A stretch of DNA of 64,000 nt. It comes from Coenobita brevimanus. Lineage: Eukaryota; Arthropoda; Malacostraca; Decapoda; Coenobitidae. Under the pieces are notes generated by a model. It was not told the DNA's origin. It searched no databases and saw nothing but the letters and a program-made list of their open reading frames with translations. The position numbers and the translations under genes were made by a program. The DNA is taken from the NCBI GenBank assembly GCA_032717465.1, contig CM064691.1, forward strand, positions 2,138,315 to 2,202,314. The letters are read 5' to 3'. Below are positions 44,985 to 56,117 of this stretch, piece by piece. Positions within the stretch are counted from its first letter, which is position 1, and each line of letters opens with the position of its first letter.

Positions 44985-46800
44985 CTATCTATCTATTGCC
45001 AGATGCCTCAATCCCGTTTGGGGAGGCCACAAACAAATCGCCTCCACGTCGCCTGTCCCCCGCCATTTCACTGCCCTGCTCCCAACTCACACCCCCCTCT
45101 CTCATATACCTCTCCACCCCATCCCTCCATCTCATCCTCGGCCTCCCCCTCCCTCTTCCCCCCTCCACCTCACTCACATACACTCTCTTCGTCAGTCTCT
45201 CACCCTCCATCCTCTCCATATGGCCAAACCACCTCAGTGTGTTCCTAACAACGCTTCCTATCACATCCACATCAACACCACAACGCTCCTTTATATCCTC
45301 ATTCGTCAGCCTGTCTCTCCACGTGACTCCACAGGCTCCTCTTAAATAACTCATTTCCACTGCTCTCACTCTTGACATGCGTCTTCCAACAATGTCCAAG
45401 CTTCACTTCCATACGTTAGAGTTGGTATCACAATACTGTCATGTAGTAACTTTTTCACTTCCATGCTCACTTCCCTGTTTCTTATCACTACTTTCAAAGA
45501 ACCAGCAACCTTTCTTCCCTGCTGTACCCTTTCAAGCACTTCACGCTCCAAACCTCCATCCTTACTCAGCACACTACCCAAGTACTTAAACGTACTCACA
45601 TTTTCCAATTCCTCACCATCCAATCTCGCTGTACAGTCACTGACTTCACCTCTCTCAAAGACCATCACTTTACTCTTCCCTACATTCACCTTTAGATTCC
45701 GTTTCTTATCACTCTCTCAAACTCATCCACCAAGCCTTGCAGCTCCCTTTCGTCTTCACTCAACAACACAGTATCATCTGCAAACAACAGTACAGGGAGT
45801 TTGCAAACAACAGTACAGGGAGTTTCCAAACACTATCCTCTCTAACCAGGGTTAATCCAACATCCACTACCCTACCTTGTACCTCTTTTAATACCCCATC
45901 CATGTACAGATTAAACAACCATGGAGACATGACACATCCCTGTTTCAACCCAACCTTCAAGGAGAAAAATTCACTTAGTTCACCATCCACCCGCACTGCA
46001 GCCTTCACACCATCATACATACTCTTCACAGCATTCAACAACTTTCCATCTACTCCATATATTCTTAACACTTTCCACAATCCTTGTCTATCCACCCTGT
46101 CATATGCTTTCTCCAAATCCATGAAAGCCGCATACAACTTCTTTCCCTTCTCTAGAAACTTTTCCACTAAAGATCTAAGAATGAATATCTGATCTACACA
46201 ACCTCTTCCCTTCCTAAAGCCTCCCTGTTCTTCTCCAACTAATTTCTCTGTTCTTTCTCCAACTCTGTCAGTAAGTATCCTACCATACACTTTTCCTATT
46301 ATACTAAGAAGACAAATGCCCCTATGATTACCAGACACTTCTTTTTCCCCTTTTCCTTTGTACAAGGGAATAATTATACCTGACTTCCAATCCTCAGGGA
46401 CTCTACCTTCCTCCCAGGCCAATCTGCACATCTTCCACATCCATTCTACTACTATCTCTCCCCCATGCTTCAGCATTTCATCACTCACTCCATCAATTCC
46501 TGGGGCTTTCCCCAATTTAACTTTCTTCATTGCTTCCACAACTTCTATCCTACTGATTTCTTCCTGTCTTCTCACCTCCCTCCTTCTCCCAGCCATTCCC
46601 TAGCCACTTATACTCGCATTACTTCCATCCTGTATGTTCAACACTTCCTTAAAATGTTCTCTCCATCTGCTCACTTTTTCTCCCTTCTCCACTAGTAATC
46701 TACCATTTTTATCTTTCACTCCCGTGCTAACCTCACTTCCACCCTGTCTTACTCTCTTCACCTCTTTCCAAAACATTTTCTTACAGTCCCTCCACTTTAC
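44985..46800 (-). pseudogene. LINE family 2, longest copy (pre-RT to 3' end)
   Basis: Minus strand from ~46800: SRWREHFKEVLNIQ, VVEAMKKVKLGKAPGIDGVS, VPEDWKSGIIIPLYKGKGEK, NHRGICLLSIIGKVYGRILT, EQGGFRKGRGCVDQIF, motif A FMDLEKAYDRVDRQGLWKVL, KQGCVMSPWLFNLYMDGVLK. At the FADD box a 23-bp tandem duplication (45780-45825) shifts the frame. Downstream: [42 protein letters not shown] and the ATTGCCAGATGCCTCAATCC tail with TATC repeats at 44985. Except for this and a deletion near 45390, the frame is largely intact. Confidence 0.88.
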
Positions 46801-48735
46801 ATGTGGAGAGGAAGGGGGATGATAATCACGTGCACAAAGTGAGAAGTGTTAATATTAAGGGGTAGGATTGTAAGGGGTAGCCCAAAAAAGACCTGGGACG
46901 AGGTCATTAACCCCTTAAGACCACAATTGTTTCAGGCAGGGTACCTCCCACAACCGCAATGCGGGGGTGTTTTGTCGACTTTCACCACGGGCAAATTGAC
47001 TGTGTTCTGGCTAAAGAGGATGAATTTACACACCTGACAATGCAATCCATACCCCAACAAGCCTAATGGTTACTGCACAATCGCACGTCAAAGTTCACAA
47101 TAAGTTTATAATAGTTACTCCTCAAAAACAATCGAAAACATGAAAATTTTGATAACTACCTATTTTTCTTATTGAAACAGGTCATTTCAAAGTGTTTTGT
47201 CACAACATCCATGAAAACAGGTGTATATAGGTGTGGGGAGATTACTAGACTGTGGGGAGATAAAGTAGGTTGTGGAGAGTAGGCCTATAGGTACGGGGGT
47301 TGGAAATAACCAGCTTTTCACATGAAAAGAAAGCACTTCATTGTGTTCTGTAACATCTACCATGAAAACATGTGTGTATGTAGTGTGGGGAGTAGGCCTA
47401 CAAGACCTTGATGGTACTTGGGGAGAAAAATTTTGGCAACAACCAAATTCTCTTGTGGAAACCCTCCATTTCAATGGGATATGTCATACCAGCCATAAAA
47501 ACAGATGTGTATGTAGGTGTGGGGAGATAAAACAGGTGTGGGGAGTATTCCTACAAGGCCTCCTAGTCATTCCAAAACTAACACAGATGCATATAAATGT
47601 TTATAACCATCAAGGACATCAAAATAAAGTTGAATAATGCTATAAATGCATGCATAAGAAAGGAAAAAAAAAAAGCAATAATTTGTTTCCGATTTCTCTT
47701 CATATTGTCCCAATGTCTCATTACACATTTATCACACTATTACAATTATCACATTATCATTACACTTCATCACACTTATAACAGTTTCGACAAGAACCAA
47801 ATCCTCCTGTGGAAACTCTCCATTTCATTGAAATTTATCACACCAGCCATGAAAACAGGTGTGTTTGTATGTACAGGGAGATGAAACAAGTGCAGGGAGT
47901 AGCCCTACAAGGACTCATAGTCTTTCGAAAACTAACACAGATGGACACTACTCAGAAGTGTTAATCTCGGCAGGTAGGGGAAAAAAAAAAATAAATAAAT
48001 AAATAAAGCGTCGTACGTAGTACAACATACAGCATTCTCCAACTACGTACATACAGAAACTGGTAGGTACGAAGTGAGAAATGAACAGAGTGAGGCGTAA
48101 AAATTTGGGAAGTAGAAAAAATATGAAACAGGTACGTACATTAGGCCTGACACTCGGGGGCCTGTTGGGGGTTGGAAGGGTAGTGAGGGACAAGGAGGGA
48201 GAGATGGGGTGGGGTTTGGGGAGGGGGAACAAGGCTAGCAGGGAGGGAGGAGAGGCAAGAGATGGCAGGAAGGGATGCAGGTTGTTGTGGGGAGGAGAGA
48301 TGCAGTTGAGTGGAGGGGTGGGAGAGTGGTGGGGGACAAGTAGGGCGTGAGGGAGTGGAGTAGAAGGTGGCATGGAGGTGGCCGAGAGGGGGTTGCCCCC
48401 CCATCGCCCGAGTTGGTCCAATCCCCCTTCACACCACATCAAGGGCAAGTTCTCATTGGCCTGAAGCCATGTACGTCATAAATGGGGTGGAGCAAGCGCT
48501 CCGCAGTTTTTTACAGGCCGCGTTCAATTGATGCGATTAGGCATTTTGGCATAAAACTCAAATCACATCAACTGATGCGATTAGGACTTAAGGGGTTAAC
48601 TGTGACCTCTGGGTTAAGGGATTGAACAGAGAGGCTGCCAGAGATCAAGCAGCATGGACAGCCACCATCAAGTGACCAAGGCCGATGTATGCAAGCATGT
48701 TGGAGCTTTCAAAAACAAAATGAAACAAGAAGGAG
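46801..48735 (+). pseudogene. LINE family 1, 3' end split by a TTAA element
   Basis: Plus-strand fragment: TGTGGAGAGGAAGGGGGATG to GACGAGGTCATTAA (46910), and again from TTAACTGTGACCTC (48596) to CATGTTGGAGC and AAAAACAAAATGAAACAAG. The 1685-bp insert 46911-48595 interrupts it. Confidence 0.85.
46911..48595. mobile_element. TTAA-flanked TIR element, 1.69 kb, non-autonomous
   Basis: TTAA at 46907-46910 and 48596-48599. Termini CCCCTTAAGACCACAATTG on the left and CCCCTTAAGTCCTAATCGC on the opposite strand at the right. Removing it rejoins the LINE (GAGGTCATTAACTGTGACCTC). Inside, 47190-47560 and 47810-47950 repeat a phrase (CATGAAAACAGGTGT, GTGGGGAG, CCTACAAG). 48060-48400 is strongly GGGA-rich. 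No transposase frame, so it is non-autonomous; the TTAA target and C-run termini point to the piggyBac superfamily. Confidence 0.75.
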
Positions 48736-49236
48736 CACTCATACAGTGAAACACCCACACCTACCAAACAGCCTACGTCTAAAAATTTTACTCTGTCTTG
48801 TGGTTTTGACCTTCGACAGATTACTGTACTCTCAAAATCACATTACTGTACTTTGTTCTTGCCTAACCCCTGACCTTCCCATCAACTCTGGCTTAAATTA
48901 TATCAAAACTGCACTCACTGTACCCAGCGACTGTGATCTTTGACTCTTCCTTGTGACCTTGACCCCTTCCCTCCTCAAATTTTACTCTCTCCTTTTCCAT
49001 GTTTGAACCTGAACTTTTCCACGAGGTTTAGTCTAAATTAGATGAAAACTTTAAGCTGATGTGCCATGTGACTCTGACCTCAAACTTAATGGCCCTAAAA
49101 ACAATAGGTCAATCACATGGGTGGATTTGAATCATCCACCAATTCTATTCAGATCAGATCACAGGTGTGTTAGTTACTTCAGTCACACACAAACACACAG
49201 GTTGAACTCTGACCTTGCCCTGTCACCTTAATCTCA
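48736..49236. other. Degenerate TGACCTTGAC-type repeats
   Basis: Repeated phrases such as GTGACCTTGACCCCTTCC, TTTTGACCTTCGACAG and GTGACTCTGACCTCAAAC. This looks like a decayed dispersed repeat of the sort found in invertebrate intergenic DNA. No gene. Confidence 0.45.
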
Positions 49237-49240
49237 TTAA

Positions 49241-50005
49241 CCCGAGGCATCCCGTTGACGTATGGATACATCATCACATTCTGTCACGGTGACACTCGAT
49301 GACGTATCTATACTTTTGCAATCGCGAGGTCCGTCATTTCCACATTTTTCAAGTTTCATGGGTGATTTTTGGTAGCCATATGTGTGAGAACTTCCTCTAC
49401 CCAATGCCAGGTGGGGATAATGCCTGGCCCCACCTGACCCCCCTCCCCCCCGCACACCACTTTCTCGGCAACTCACCTGTTAACAGTGACGTGGCCAGTA
49501 CAGACATGTCGCACCACAGTCCCTCCAATGACGAAATTCAAGGCAAAAGTGATTCCAGAGGTGGAGGACAAAGGAAGAAACAAGCCAGATGAAGAAACAA
49601 GCAGAAGTGATGAGGTGGTAACGTCATAAAGGAAGGTGCCACATGTTGATGTGTTTGGTGAATGAACAATGCTTATATCGCCTATATTACTGTGTGAAAA
49701 CCAATATACACTTGTACTACATATAAATTCATACCAAATAAATAAATATTTACATATAATGAGTGGTTTGGAATAGTTACCCCTCCCAAGAAAATGTCTT
49801 CTTTGGAGCCTGGCCTGAGAGAACACGGTACCAAGGTGAGAGTACTGTTACCTGTATTGGTATTTCTAAACTCAACTGGGAACTTTCTCCCTGAATTTTT
49901 GATGTTTCTCATAAAAAAGCGGAGATTTTAGCCAAAGTAAAAACTTTTCAAAAATCTGCCGGGATTGGGGGGTCATTAGTGAAAAATTTGTCGGGATTAG
50001 GTGGG
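49241..50005. mobile_element. piggyBac-like MITE, second copy
   Basis: TTAA at 49237-49240 and 50006-50009. Termini CCCGAGGCATCCCGTTGACG on the left and CCCACCTAATCCCGACAAAT on the right, opposite strand; a second copy of the right motif (CCCCCCAATCCCGGCAGATT) follows 40 bp inside. The interior matches 5961-6649 (CTTATATCGCCTATATTACT, CTTGTACTACATATAAATTC). A frame 49299-49592 keeps PLPPAHHFLGNSPVNSDVA, the counterpart of the peptide in the other copy. Confidence 0.85.
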
Positions 50006-50009
50006 TTAA

Positions 50010-50389
50010 GACAGACTACTTATTTTCCACAAAACCAACCACATGTCAAAAATATCCCCACTAAAACCATTAAACCAGTCTTGCATGAGAAACACAAGTG
50101 TGTATTTGATACTGGCAATTAGTGCTGATATGGTAATGTGAAGATGTACGACATGTTGTTGCTGCTGAATAACCCCAGTCTGTTTAGCTAAGCAGACTTA
50201 TCACCTGCAGGCCAGCAACCACCCCTGCAGGACTGACTCGTGCAGTGGACCAGTGTTCCCATGCAGTGGTCTGCACCTTGACACAGTGAGGTGCAGGAAG
50301 GAATGTGGAGATTTGGTTCCTGTGTGGAAGCTGCATTTGAACCTCCCCACTCAGTTAACAGGGGCACCATAGTAGGCTCCAAATCACCC
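50010..50389. other. Intronic, nothing recognised
   Basis: No coding or repeat feature identified. Confidence 0.4.
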
Positions 50390-50660
50390 TCTTTGGTTAT
50401 ATGGTTACCACCCAGCACTGTAAATGATTTATGGGTTACAGCAAACCATTAGGTTTGTCACTCAGTGTAGTGTCACCTAAAGTGTAAAGAAAAGTAATAA
50501 AAAGTGACAAGAAAGATGAGAGAAATAGAAAGAGAGGAGGGCAGACACGGAAAAGAATAACAAAGGTGGAGGAAGAATCAGGCAGCATTGCATCATGTGA
50601 AGGGATGATATTCACCACCACCTACCACCTTGTATGTCACTGTAGGATTGCTAAGCCTTA
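50390..50660 (-). repeat. SINE family A, without LINE tail
   Basis: Core TTTGGTTATATGGTTACCAC, then AACCATTAGGTTTGTCACTC, a purine-rich stretch, and the head at 50605-50630 (minus strand GTGGTAGGTGGTG). The 3' part with the LINE-like tail is missing, so the copy stops at the core. Confidence 0.75.
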
Positions 50661-50746
50661 GAGAACAGGATGTCAAGTTAATGTATAAAAATAAACAATT
50701 AAACAAATAAATGATAAAAAACAAAAAGGAAAAACAAAACACTGAC

Positions 50747-50903
50747 CTGACCACATGACAGCTGACCCCAGTCCTCTGGTGACTTGGGCAGTAAGGCATA
50801 GAGCAGCTTCATACGCTCAGCCAGCGGTGGCAGCAGTAGTGGGGAGCTGAGGCCCTCGCACACCCCAGCCTCAATAGCTGGCGGAAGCTGTGCATCAACC
50901 AGC
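50747..50903 (-). CDS. Host gene exon (most upstream one found)
   Basis: Minus strand: acceptor CATTTTGACCATCAG before 50903; donor GGTCAG|GTCAGT at 50747/50746. One base plus 52 codons: LVDAQLPPAIEAGVCEGLSS, then LAERMKLLYALLPKSPEDWG, ending SCGQ. The GC content and codon pattern stand out from the AT-rich surroundings. It exits in phase 0, the phase needed by exon 34305-34595. The leucine-rich C-terminal half would join onto RLQLGILVV. Family not recognised. Confidence 0.72.
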
Positions 50904-51554
50904 CTGATGGTCAAAATGTTATCTCTTTATTGACACCATATGATATTTTTTTCCTGACTCAATACTGCACACAGCCAACCTTTATCCTTTAGGCATAAGG
51001 GATGTTTCTATATTGTTGCTGCCTTCACATGATATGCTTCTAAAAAATAAACATACAGTATACTGTATATTATCATAAGGAGTCACTGAGAATCTGTAAT
51101 AAACCATTCATCACATGGTGTCTCTACTTGGGAGAGTAAGTTTGCTGGTGATTAAAATGCACAAGTTTTTCACTCTTCACTCCCTCCTAGAAAACACCAT
51201 GAGGATGAGGCTTTTAGCTTCTCATGACATCACCCATGTATCTTTATTGGTGATGGAATGAATTATTTCATCATCATGCAGCTTAAGAAATGGAAGCACT
51301 TACTTCCTATCTCCAGCTGAAATAGACTGGGTGACTTGGCAACCTTCCCCTAGTGTCATTAATGTTTTGTCCAGTCAATCAAAGCTTCCTGTACTTTCTC
51401 TGCATACTGCAACAATCCCCACAATTTACCTCATCTGGTCTAGGTTTGGGTCAAATCAACCCACTCCTTCTCCTTTGCATTTTTAGCAAAATAACACACA
51501 TAACAATGCTTTCCTTAACAGGCTCCAAAAATGGGAAAAAAATCAACCAAATAA
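50904..51554. other. Intron, no further exon recognised
   Basis: AT-rich. I looked for an upstream minus-strand exon ending with two spare bases to match exon 50747-50903 and did not find a convincing one. Confidence 0.4.
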
Positions 51555-51960
51555 TTATCATTATCCATCCATTCATCCATCATCCAATCCTATGTTGCCT
51601 CATGAGGAGCATAGGAACCCGGGGCTAGGCAAGTTGGTCCTGACATTTAAGATGAGAGTGACCAGCCTCACTCATCCCTGGGTGGCAATACGTGAGCAAT
51701 AAACCCCAACCATCCCTTGGATGTAAACCTGCACAGGCTCAATCCAACTGGAGCACCTTAATTACCCACTAAACCACCAGGCGCCATAATTTGGTTATAT
51801 GGTTACCACCCAGTGTAGTAAATGGTTACCCGGTGTACAGGAAATCATTTGGCTTGTTACTCAGTGTAAAGTCACCTACAGGCAGAAGGAAGAGAAAAGA
51901 TGGAAAGAAAGACAAAAGAGGGAGTGTAAAGTCACTCGTAAGCAGAAGAATGAGGAAAGA
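51555..51960 (-). repeat. Chimeric SINE: tRNA-like part joined to family A core
   Basis: Left tail is (CAT)n-like ATCCATTCATCCATCATCC, then GGGGCTAGGCAAGTTGGTCC. A tRNA-like region on the minus strand has TGGTTTAGTGGGTAATTAAG (A box) and GGTTTACATCC (B-box-like). It runs directly into the family A core (TTGGTTATATGGTTACCACC at 51790, then GGAAATCATTTGGCTTGTTA). Same composition as 31950-32261. Confidence 0.75.
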
Positions 51961-51964
51961 ATGA

Positions 51965-52440
51965 AAAAATCAATTTATTGTTCTTAAAGAAGTGAAGGCA
52001 ATCACCTGGCACACCCAGCAATGTGTTTTTTTTTTTGCTTCCTACATCCATCTTGGGATTTGCTATGATTCATGGAAGAACTCATAAAATTACAGGGCAA
52101 AAACATCTGAGATTAAGTGACAGCCTGAATGCCTCGGATGGTAACGCAGTCGTGTAAACATGCCAGTGACCTTCGTTCTCTTCCCATAATTGTTCACAGT
52201 TTTCTATAGCTTGCGTTAACTTGACGTCACTAACACCGGTACTGAAAAGGGTTGTTCAATGTCAGGGGTTATTAAGGGGTTAATGGAATAATTTCTGTGT
52301 GCATCAGTACTCTCTTTTTCACACATACACACAAAAACGAACAAAAGGATGAGCGCTAAATGTATATTTAACTTGCAGCAGAAAGACCTTACCAACTGAA
52401 TTCATATTCCTCCAGTTTCTTTCCTGTATTTTTCTGACTA
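51965..52440 (-). repeat. Partial copy of the foldback element
   Basis: Matches 23020-23180 and 23965-24250 of the foldback element (AAAACATCTGAGATTAAG, GTAAACATGCCAGTGACCTT, TTATTAAGGGGTTAATGGAA, AGAAAGACCTTACC). It represents the right halves, so the left arms are missing. Confidence 0.75.
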
Positions 52441-52902
52441 TTTTTTGGGGAAGAAATTGCTGATTACTGAAGTCATTAATTTTGAGTTCGGCAATTACCG
52501 GTATGGGGTTCTACTTAATAATAATAATAAAAAAAAAAAGTTTAGGTCACTAACCTAACTGGCTCTAACAGAAGTAACAATGCCCTGTACCACAAGAGTA
52601 GCTACCTCAGATGTGAGCACAAGGCAGCAGACCAACAAAAAACAATGGAGGACACCCCCAGCGGCCAATGGGGCTACATGTGGATCTGACGTCATGCAAC
52701 CAATCATAATGCACCCCTTGCCTGATGTCATTATGGGTGACATTTGACTACTGGCAGGCTGTCCGAGAGCTCCAATGCCTGACAACTCACTGAGGTATAC
52801 TGTATCTGTTTGTGACTGCGGTATATATTTTTTGGATATACTGTAGTTTACTGCATAAGCACAAATTCGTGTTACTTGATCCTGTGTTACTGGAGGGAGT
52901 AC
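52441..52902. other. Non-coding, nothing recognised
   Basis: Includes an (ATA)n/poly(A) run at 52517-52541. The minus-strand frame across 52555-52900 has no splice support or recognisable domain. Confidence 0.4.
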
Positions 52903-52956
<54 letters not shown>

Positions 52957-52959
<3 letters not shown>

Positions 52960-54324
52960 CCACCGCAAACTGACTTAGGACCTACACACAGAATTGCTAT
53001 GGGGGAGTTGTCTGTCTGTGCTTTGGATTTCCACCTCTACCAAGTGAATTTGGGGGCAAGAACTAACTGGCAACTCTTCAGCATGTCAATGCTTACCAGA
53101 AGCAAGAGTGGGAGTATAAGTTCCCATCGCTCCAAGCTTGCACCTCCACCTTTTTCTGTATGCATTACTGTTTGCCCTGTTATTTTCCTAGAGTCGGGTA
53201 TTCATGCCTTGAAAGAACTGTTCAAGCAATGAGAGGGTCCGTATCATTGCATGGAGGCAGGATAATGTCCCTATCAACACAATTTGTGAATGTACTGGAT
53301 GCGCAAAGTCGAACGTCATGAAGACTCATGCTGCAGCGCATGGCCTGCCACCTGATGTCGTACCTGAGCACAAGCACGGTGGTGGAAAGAAGAGGATGAC
53401 TTCCAGAGGTACAGATACACTTCTGAAGAGGGAAGTAATCAAGAATCCTCGAGTGACAGCAGCAGTATTGAAGAGAATGCATCCCCAGCTCTTACAAGAC
53501 GTCTCAATTCAAACTATCCAACACCGCTTGCAGAAGGAGCTCGGTTTGCCAAGCCACATCGCAGCCAAGAAACAACTTCTCACTGACTGCATGAAGAAGC
53601 AGCACATTCAGTTTGCCAAGAAGTATGCACACTGGACATCAGATGAGTGGAGAAAAGTTATATTTTCCGATAAAAGCACATTTCAAGTGTTCAAGGTGTG
53701 TTCTGCCAAGGTTCGTGGCCCTGCCTTCTGTAGTTGATATGACCCTGCTTACATGGTGCCGACTGTTAAGCACCCAAAATCAGTAATGGTATGGGGGTGT
53801 TTCTCATGTGAAATGGGAAGGGGAGGCCTCTAATTCCTTCCTAAGAACTTGATGATGAATGGTGGCTGGTACATTCAAGTTCTGAAAGATCATTTGTTAA
53901 ACTTTTTTGCTCTTCATGGGTGCGTTTTTTTCATGCACGATTCAGCTCCATGTCACAAGTCAAGAAAGGTGACAAAATGGCTTCAGGATAATTGGACTGA
54001 GGTCCTCGACAAGAGTCCAGATCTAAATCCGATAGAAAACTGCTGGGCAAAGATGAAGAAAATCATGGCAGAGAAGATGACACCCAATCTGGACAACCTG
54101 AAGACTGAATTGACAAATGTTTGGTGCAAAGAAATGTCCTTAGATTACTTCAGAGATCTAAGTGATTCCATGCCAAATGCATCCAATTGGTCCTTAAAAA
54201 CAAGAGAAACATGATTTCATATTAATGAATGGCATTTCATGAACAAAAACATTGTGATATACTATGACTTCTGTGTATTTTAATACCGTGTGGGGGGAGG
54301 TCCTGAGTGAGTTTGCGGTAGCTG
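52957..54324 (+). mobile_element. Second Tc1-like transposon
   Basis: Left terminus with ACCGCAAACTGACTTAGGAC (from ~52960), right terminus on the opposite strand with ACCGCAAACTCACTCAGGAC (ending ~54324), both beside TA tracts. One transposase on the plus strand. Its termini differ from those of the element at 20448-21831, so it is a separate family. Confidence 0.88.
53222..54214 (+). pseudogene. Tc1-like transposase, damaged
   Basis: HTH region NERVRIIAWRQDNVPINTIC, then RGTDTLLKREVIKNPRVTAA, VSIQTIQHRLQKELGLPSH, first catalytic Asp in IFSDKSTFQVF, a TGA after GPAFCS (53735), SVMVWGCFSCEMG, TAA after GRGGL (53830), second Asp in FMHDSAPCHKS, and the Glu in SPDLNPIENCW. The Asp-Glu interval is three residues short of the usual DD34E because the WPG normally found before the SPDLNPIE motif is missing, a 9-bp in-frame deletion. 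No Met is present between the upstream stop at 53210 and 53318, so the true start is lost. Confidence 0.85.
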
Positions 54325-54345
54325 TATATATATACATATACTGTA

Positions 54346-55631
54346 CAGTAATCCCTCCAATATCCGACGTAATAGAGCCATAGGCATGTCCGGATAGTGG
54401 TCCTGTCCGGATATTGGGCCCCAGCCTTCTGGACTTGTACTTACGGACCCTAACTCAGAAAAACACCTACACAACTCCCTCTGGACATGCATAGCACCTA
54501 TTTATGACCCAAATCACACCAATAAGGGACATAAAAGACTGAAATAAATGCAAAAGAAGCATAAAATGAGGTTTTTGAGGTAGGTTCATACAATATTAAA
54601 CATTCTGGGTACTTACAAGTCCCTGGCTCCTGGACTGGTAGTTATGGACCTTAACCTAGCCTAACTCAGAAAAACACCTATACAACTCCCTCTGGACATG
54701 CATAGCACCTATTTAAGACCCAAATCACACCAATAAGGGACATAAAAGACTGAAATAAATGCAAAAGAAGCATAAAATGAGGTTTTTGAGGTAGGTTCAT
54801 ACAATATTAAACATTCTGGATGCTTACAAGTCCCTGGCTCCTGGACTGGTAGTTATGGACCCTAACCTAGCCTAACTCAGAAAAACACCTCCCTACTGCA
54901 CATCCATAGCACCTAAGACACAGCATATTCACACCAATAAGGGACATAAAAGAGTGAAATGAGGTGTTTGAGGTAGGTATAGTATGGAAAATACAGTAGA
55001 GTACAGTATGAAACATTCTGCCTACTTACAGCAAGTCCATGGCCATCTCAATGAATAACTGCCTCCTCTCAGATTCTGACAGTAAGAAGGATTTCCTGAA
55101 GCACTTGCAGTACACTGTTCATGAAATCTTGCACTGAACTTTGTCATTCGCACTCAGAAGTCCATTCTCTTCACAGTTCGCACTCTTGTCTTACTTGCGC
55201 TCCATTGTACCTTAATGAAATAAGTGTTGCACTCTGCACTTTAAGTCTTTCCACTCTTAAAACCATTTTCTAAACCAAAAACACTCAAGTTAATTTATGT
55301 TACAGTTACAGTCCATTAAATCTTTGTCTTTTCACTCACAACTCTAAATCCTTAACACAATGCACGTGGGCAGCCATGATGACGAGCGTTCACTCGCGAC
55401 GAGAGACAGGCGGAAAGTGGAAGGATGAAGGGGCGCTCTAGCGGACGTCGGAGGAATGACGCGCCACAACAAAGCTGTCCCGTGCCACGCACGCCAAGTT
55501 CAAATTACGGGCAGGATTTTTTTTTTTTTTTTTTTGGGGGAGGGGGGGGGGAATATTGGATCCCGGGACGATTATGTCCGGTTAGTGGGGATGTCCAGAT
55601 AGTGGGCGTCCGAATATTAGAGGGATTACCG
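54346..55631. mobile_element. Non-autonomous Tigger-like element
   Basis: Left terminus CAGTAATCCCTCCAATATCC after TA; right terminus, opposite strand, CGGTAATCCCTCTAATATTC. The left ~900 bp match the 3' end of the autonomous relative at 61838 (CAAATCACACCAATAAGG, CATGCATAGCACCTATTTA, TTTCCTGAAGCACTTGCAGT). The right part (55370-55631) has GC-rich sequence and a poly(T)/poly(G) run. The transposase has been deleted. Confidence 0.85.
54449..54900 (+). repeat. 210-bp tandem duplication in the Tigger-like element
   Basis: AACTCCCTCTGGACATGCAT at 54473 recurs at 54683, 210 bp on; a third partial unit starts near 54870. The relative at 61838 has only one full unit, so the duplication is specific to this copy or lineage. 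Confidence 0.9.
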
Positions 55632-55855
55632 TATTTCGCGGCATATAAGACGCACTTTTTTGTCTCAAAGTTACCTTAAAATATCCCCATGCGTCCTGCA
55701 CGTTAGACTAAGGCAGGTTAGTTAGGCTTCACTGAGAAGAAACTCTTATAAAGATGATCATCTCAATACTTAGCAACCACAGGTGTTTTCTACAGTATGC
55801 AGACTTGATTTTATTTTTAAAAATAATATACACTAGTCAGGTCAGGTGCGGGTAA

Positions 55856-56117
55856 GGGGATGGGTCTGTTATGATGTGGCAGGGGTAAACCAGTTCTGCT
55901 GTCGGGCCCTGCTGCGGATGTCACTGATTGCATTGCGCAGTTGACCCTTGTGCGGTGTGATGCGGTGAGGATCTGTCCGTTCTCCCCTTTGGGGCTAAGA
56001 TGCGAATGAATGTGTTTGAATGGATGAGTAAATGGAGAGTGAGTCGTCCTGTCTCGGCTACCTCCCTTTCCTTGGGGGAAGCAGCCTAGGTATATAGATA
56101 GATAGATAGATAGATAG
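55856..56117 (+). repeat. SINE-like family B copy 2, GATA-tailed
   Basis: About 97 percent like 37587-37845 by eye, with a longer (GATA)n tail (56091-56116). Adjacent to the start of the 355-bp tandem array. Confidence 0.8.

Noticed and set aside
48081..48448. Gly/Arg- and Pro/Ser-rich frames
   Set aside because: Low-complexity GGGA-rich block inside a TTAA element; both strands are open because of composition.
52555..52968. Minus-strand frame as a further exon of the host gene
   Set aside because: No convincing acceptor or donor; the start of the frame is a TA repeat and the required exit phase could not be matched.
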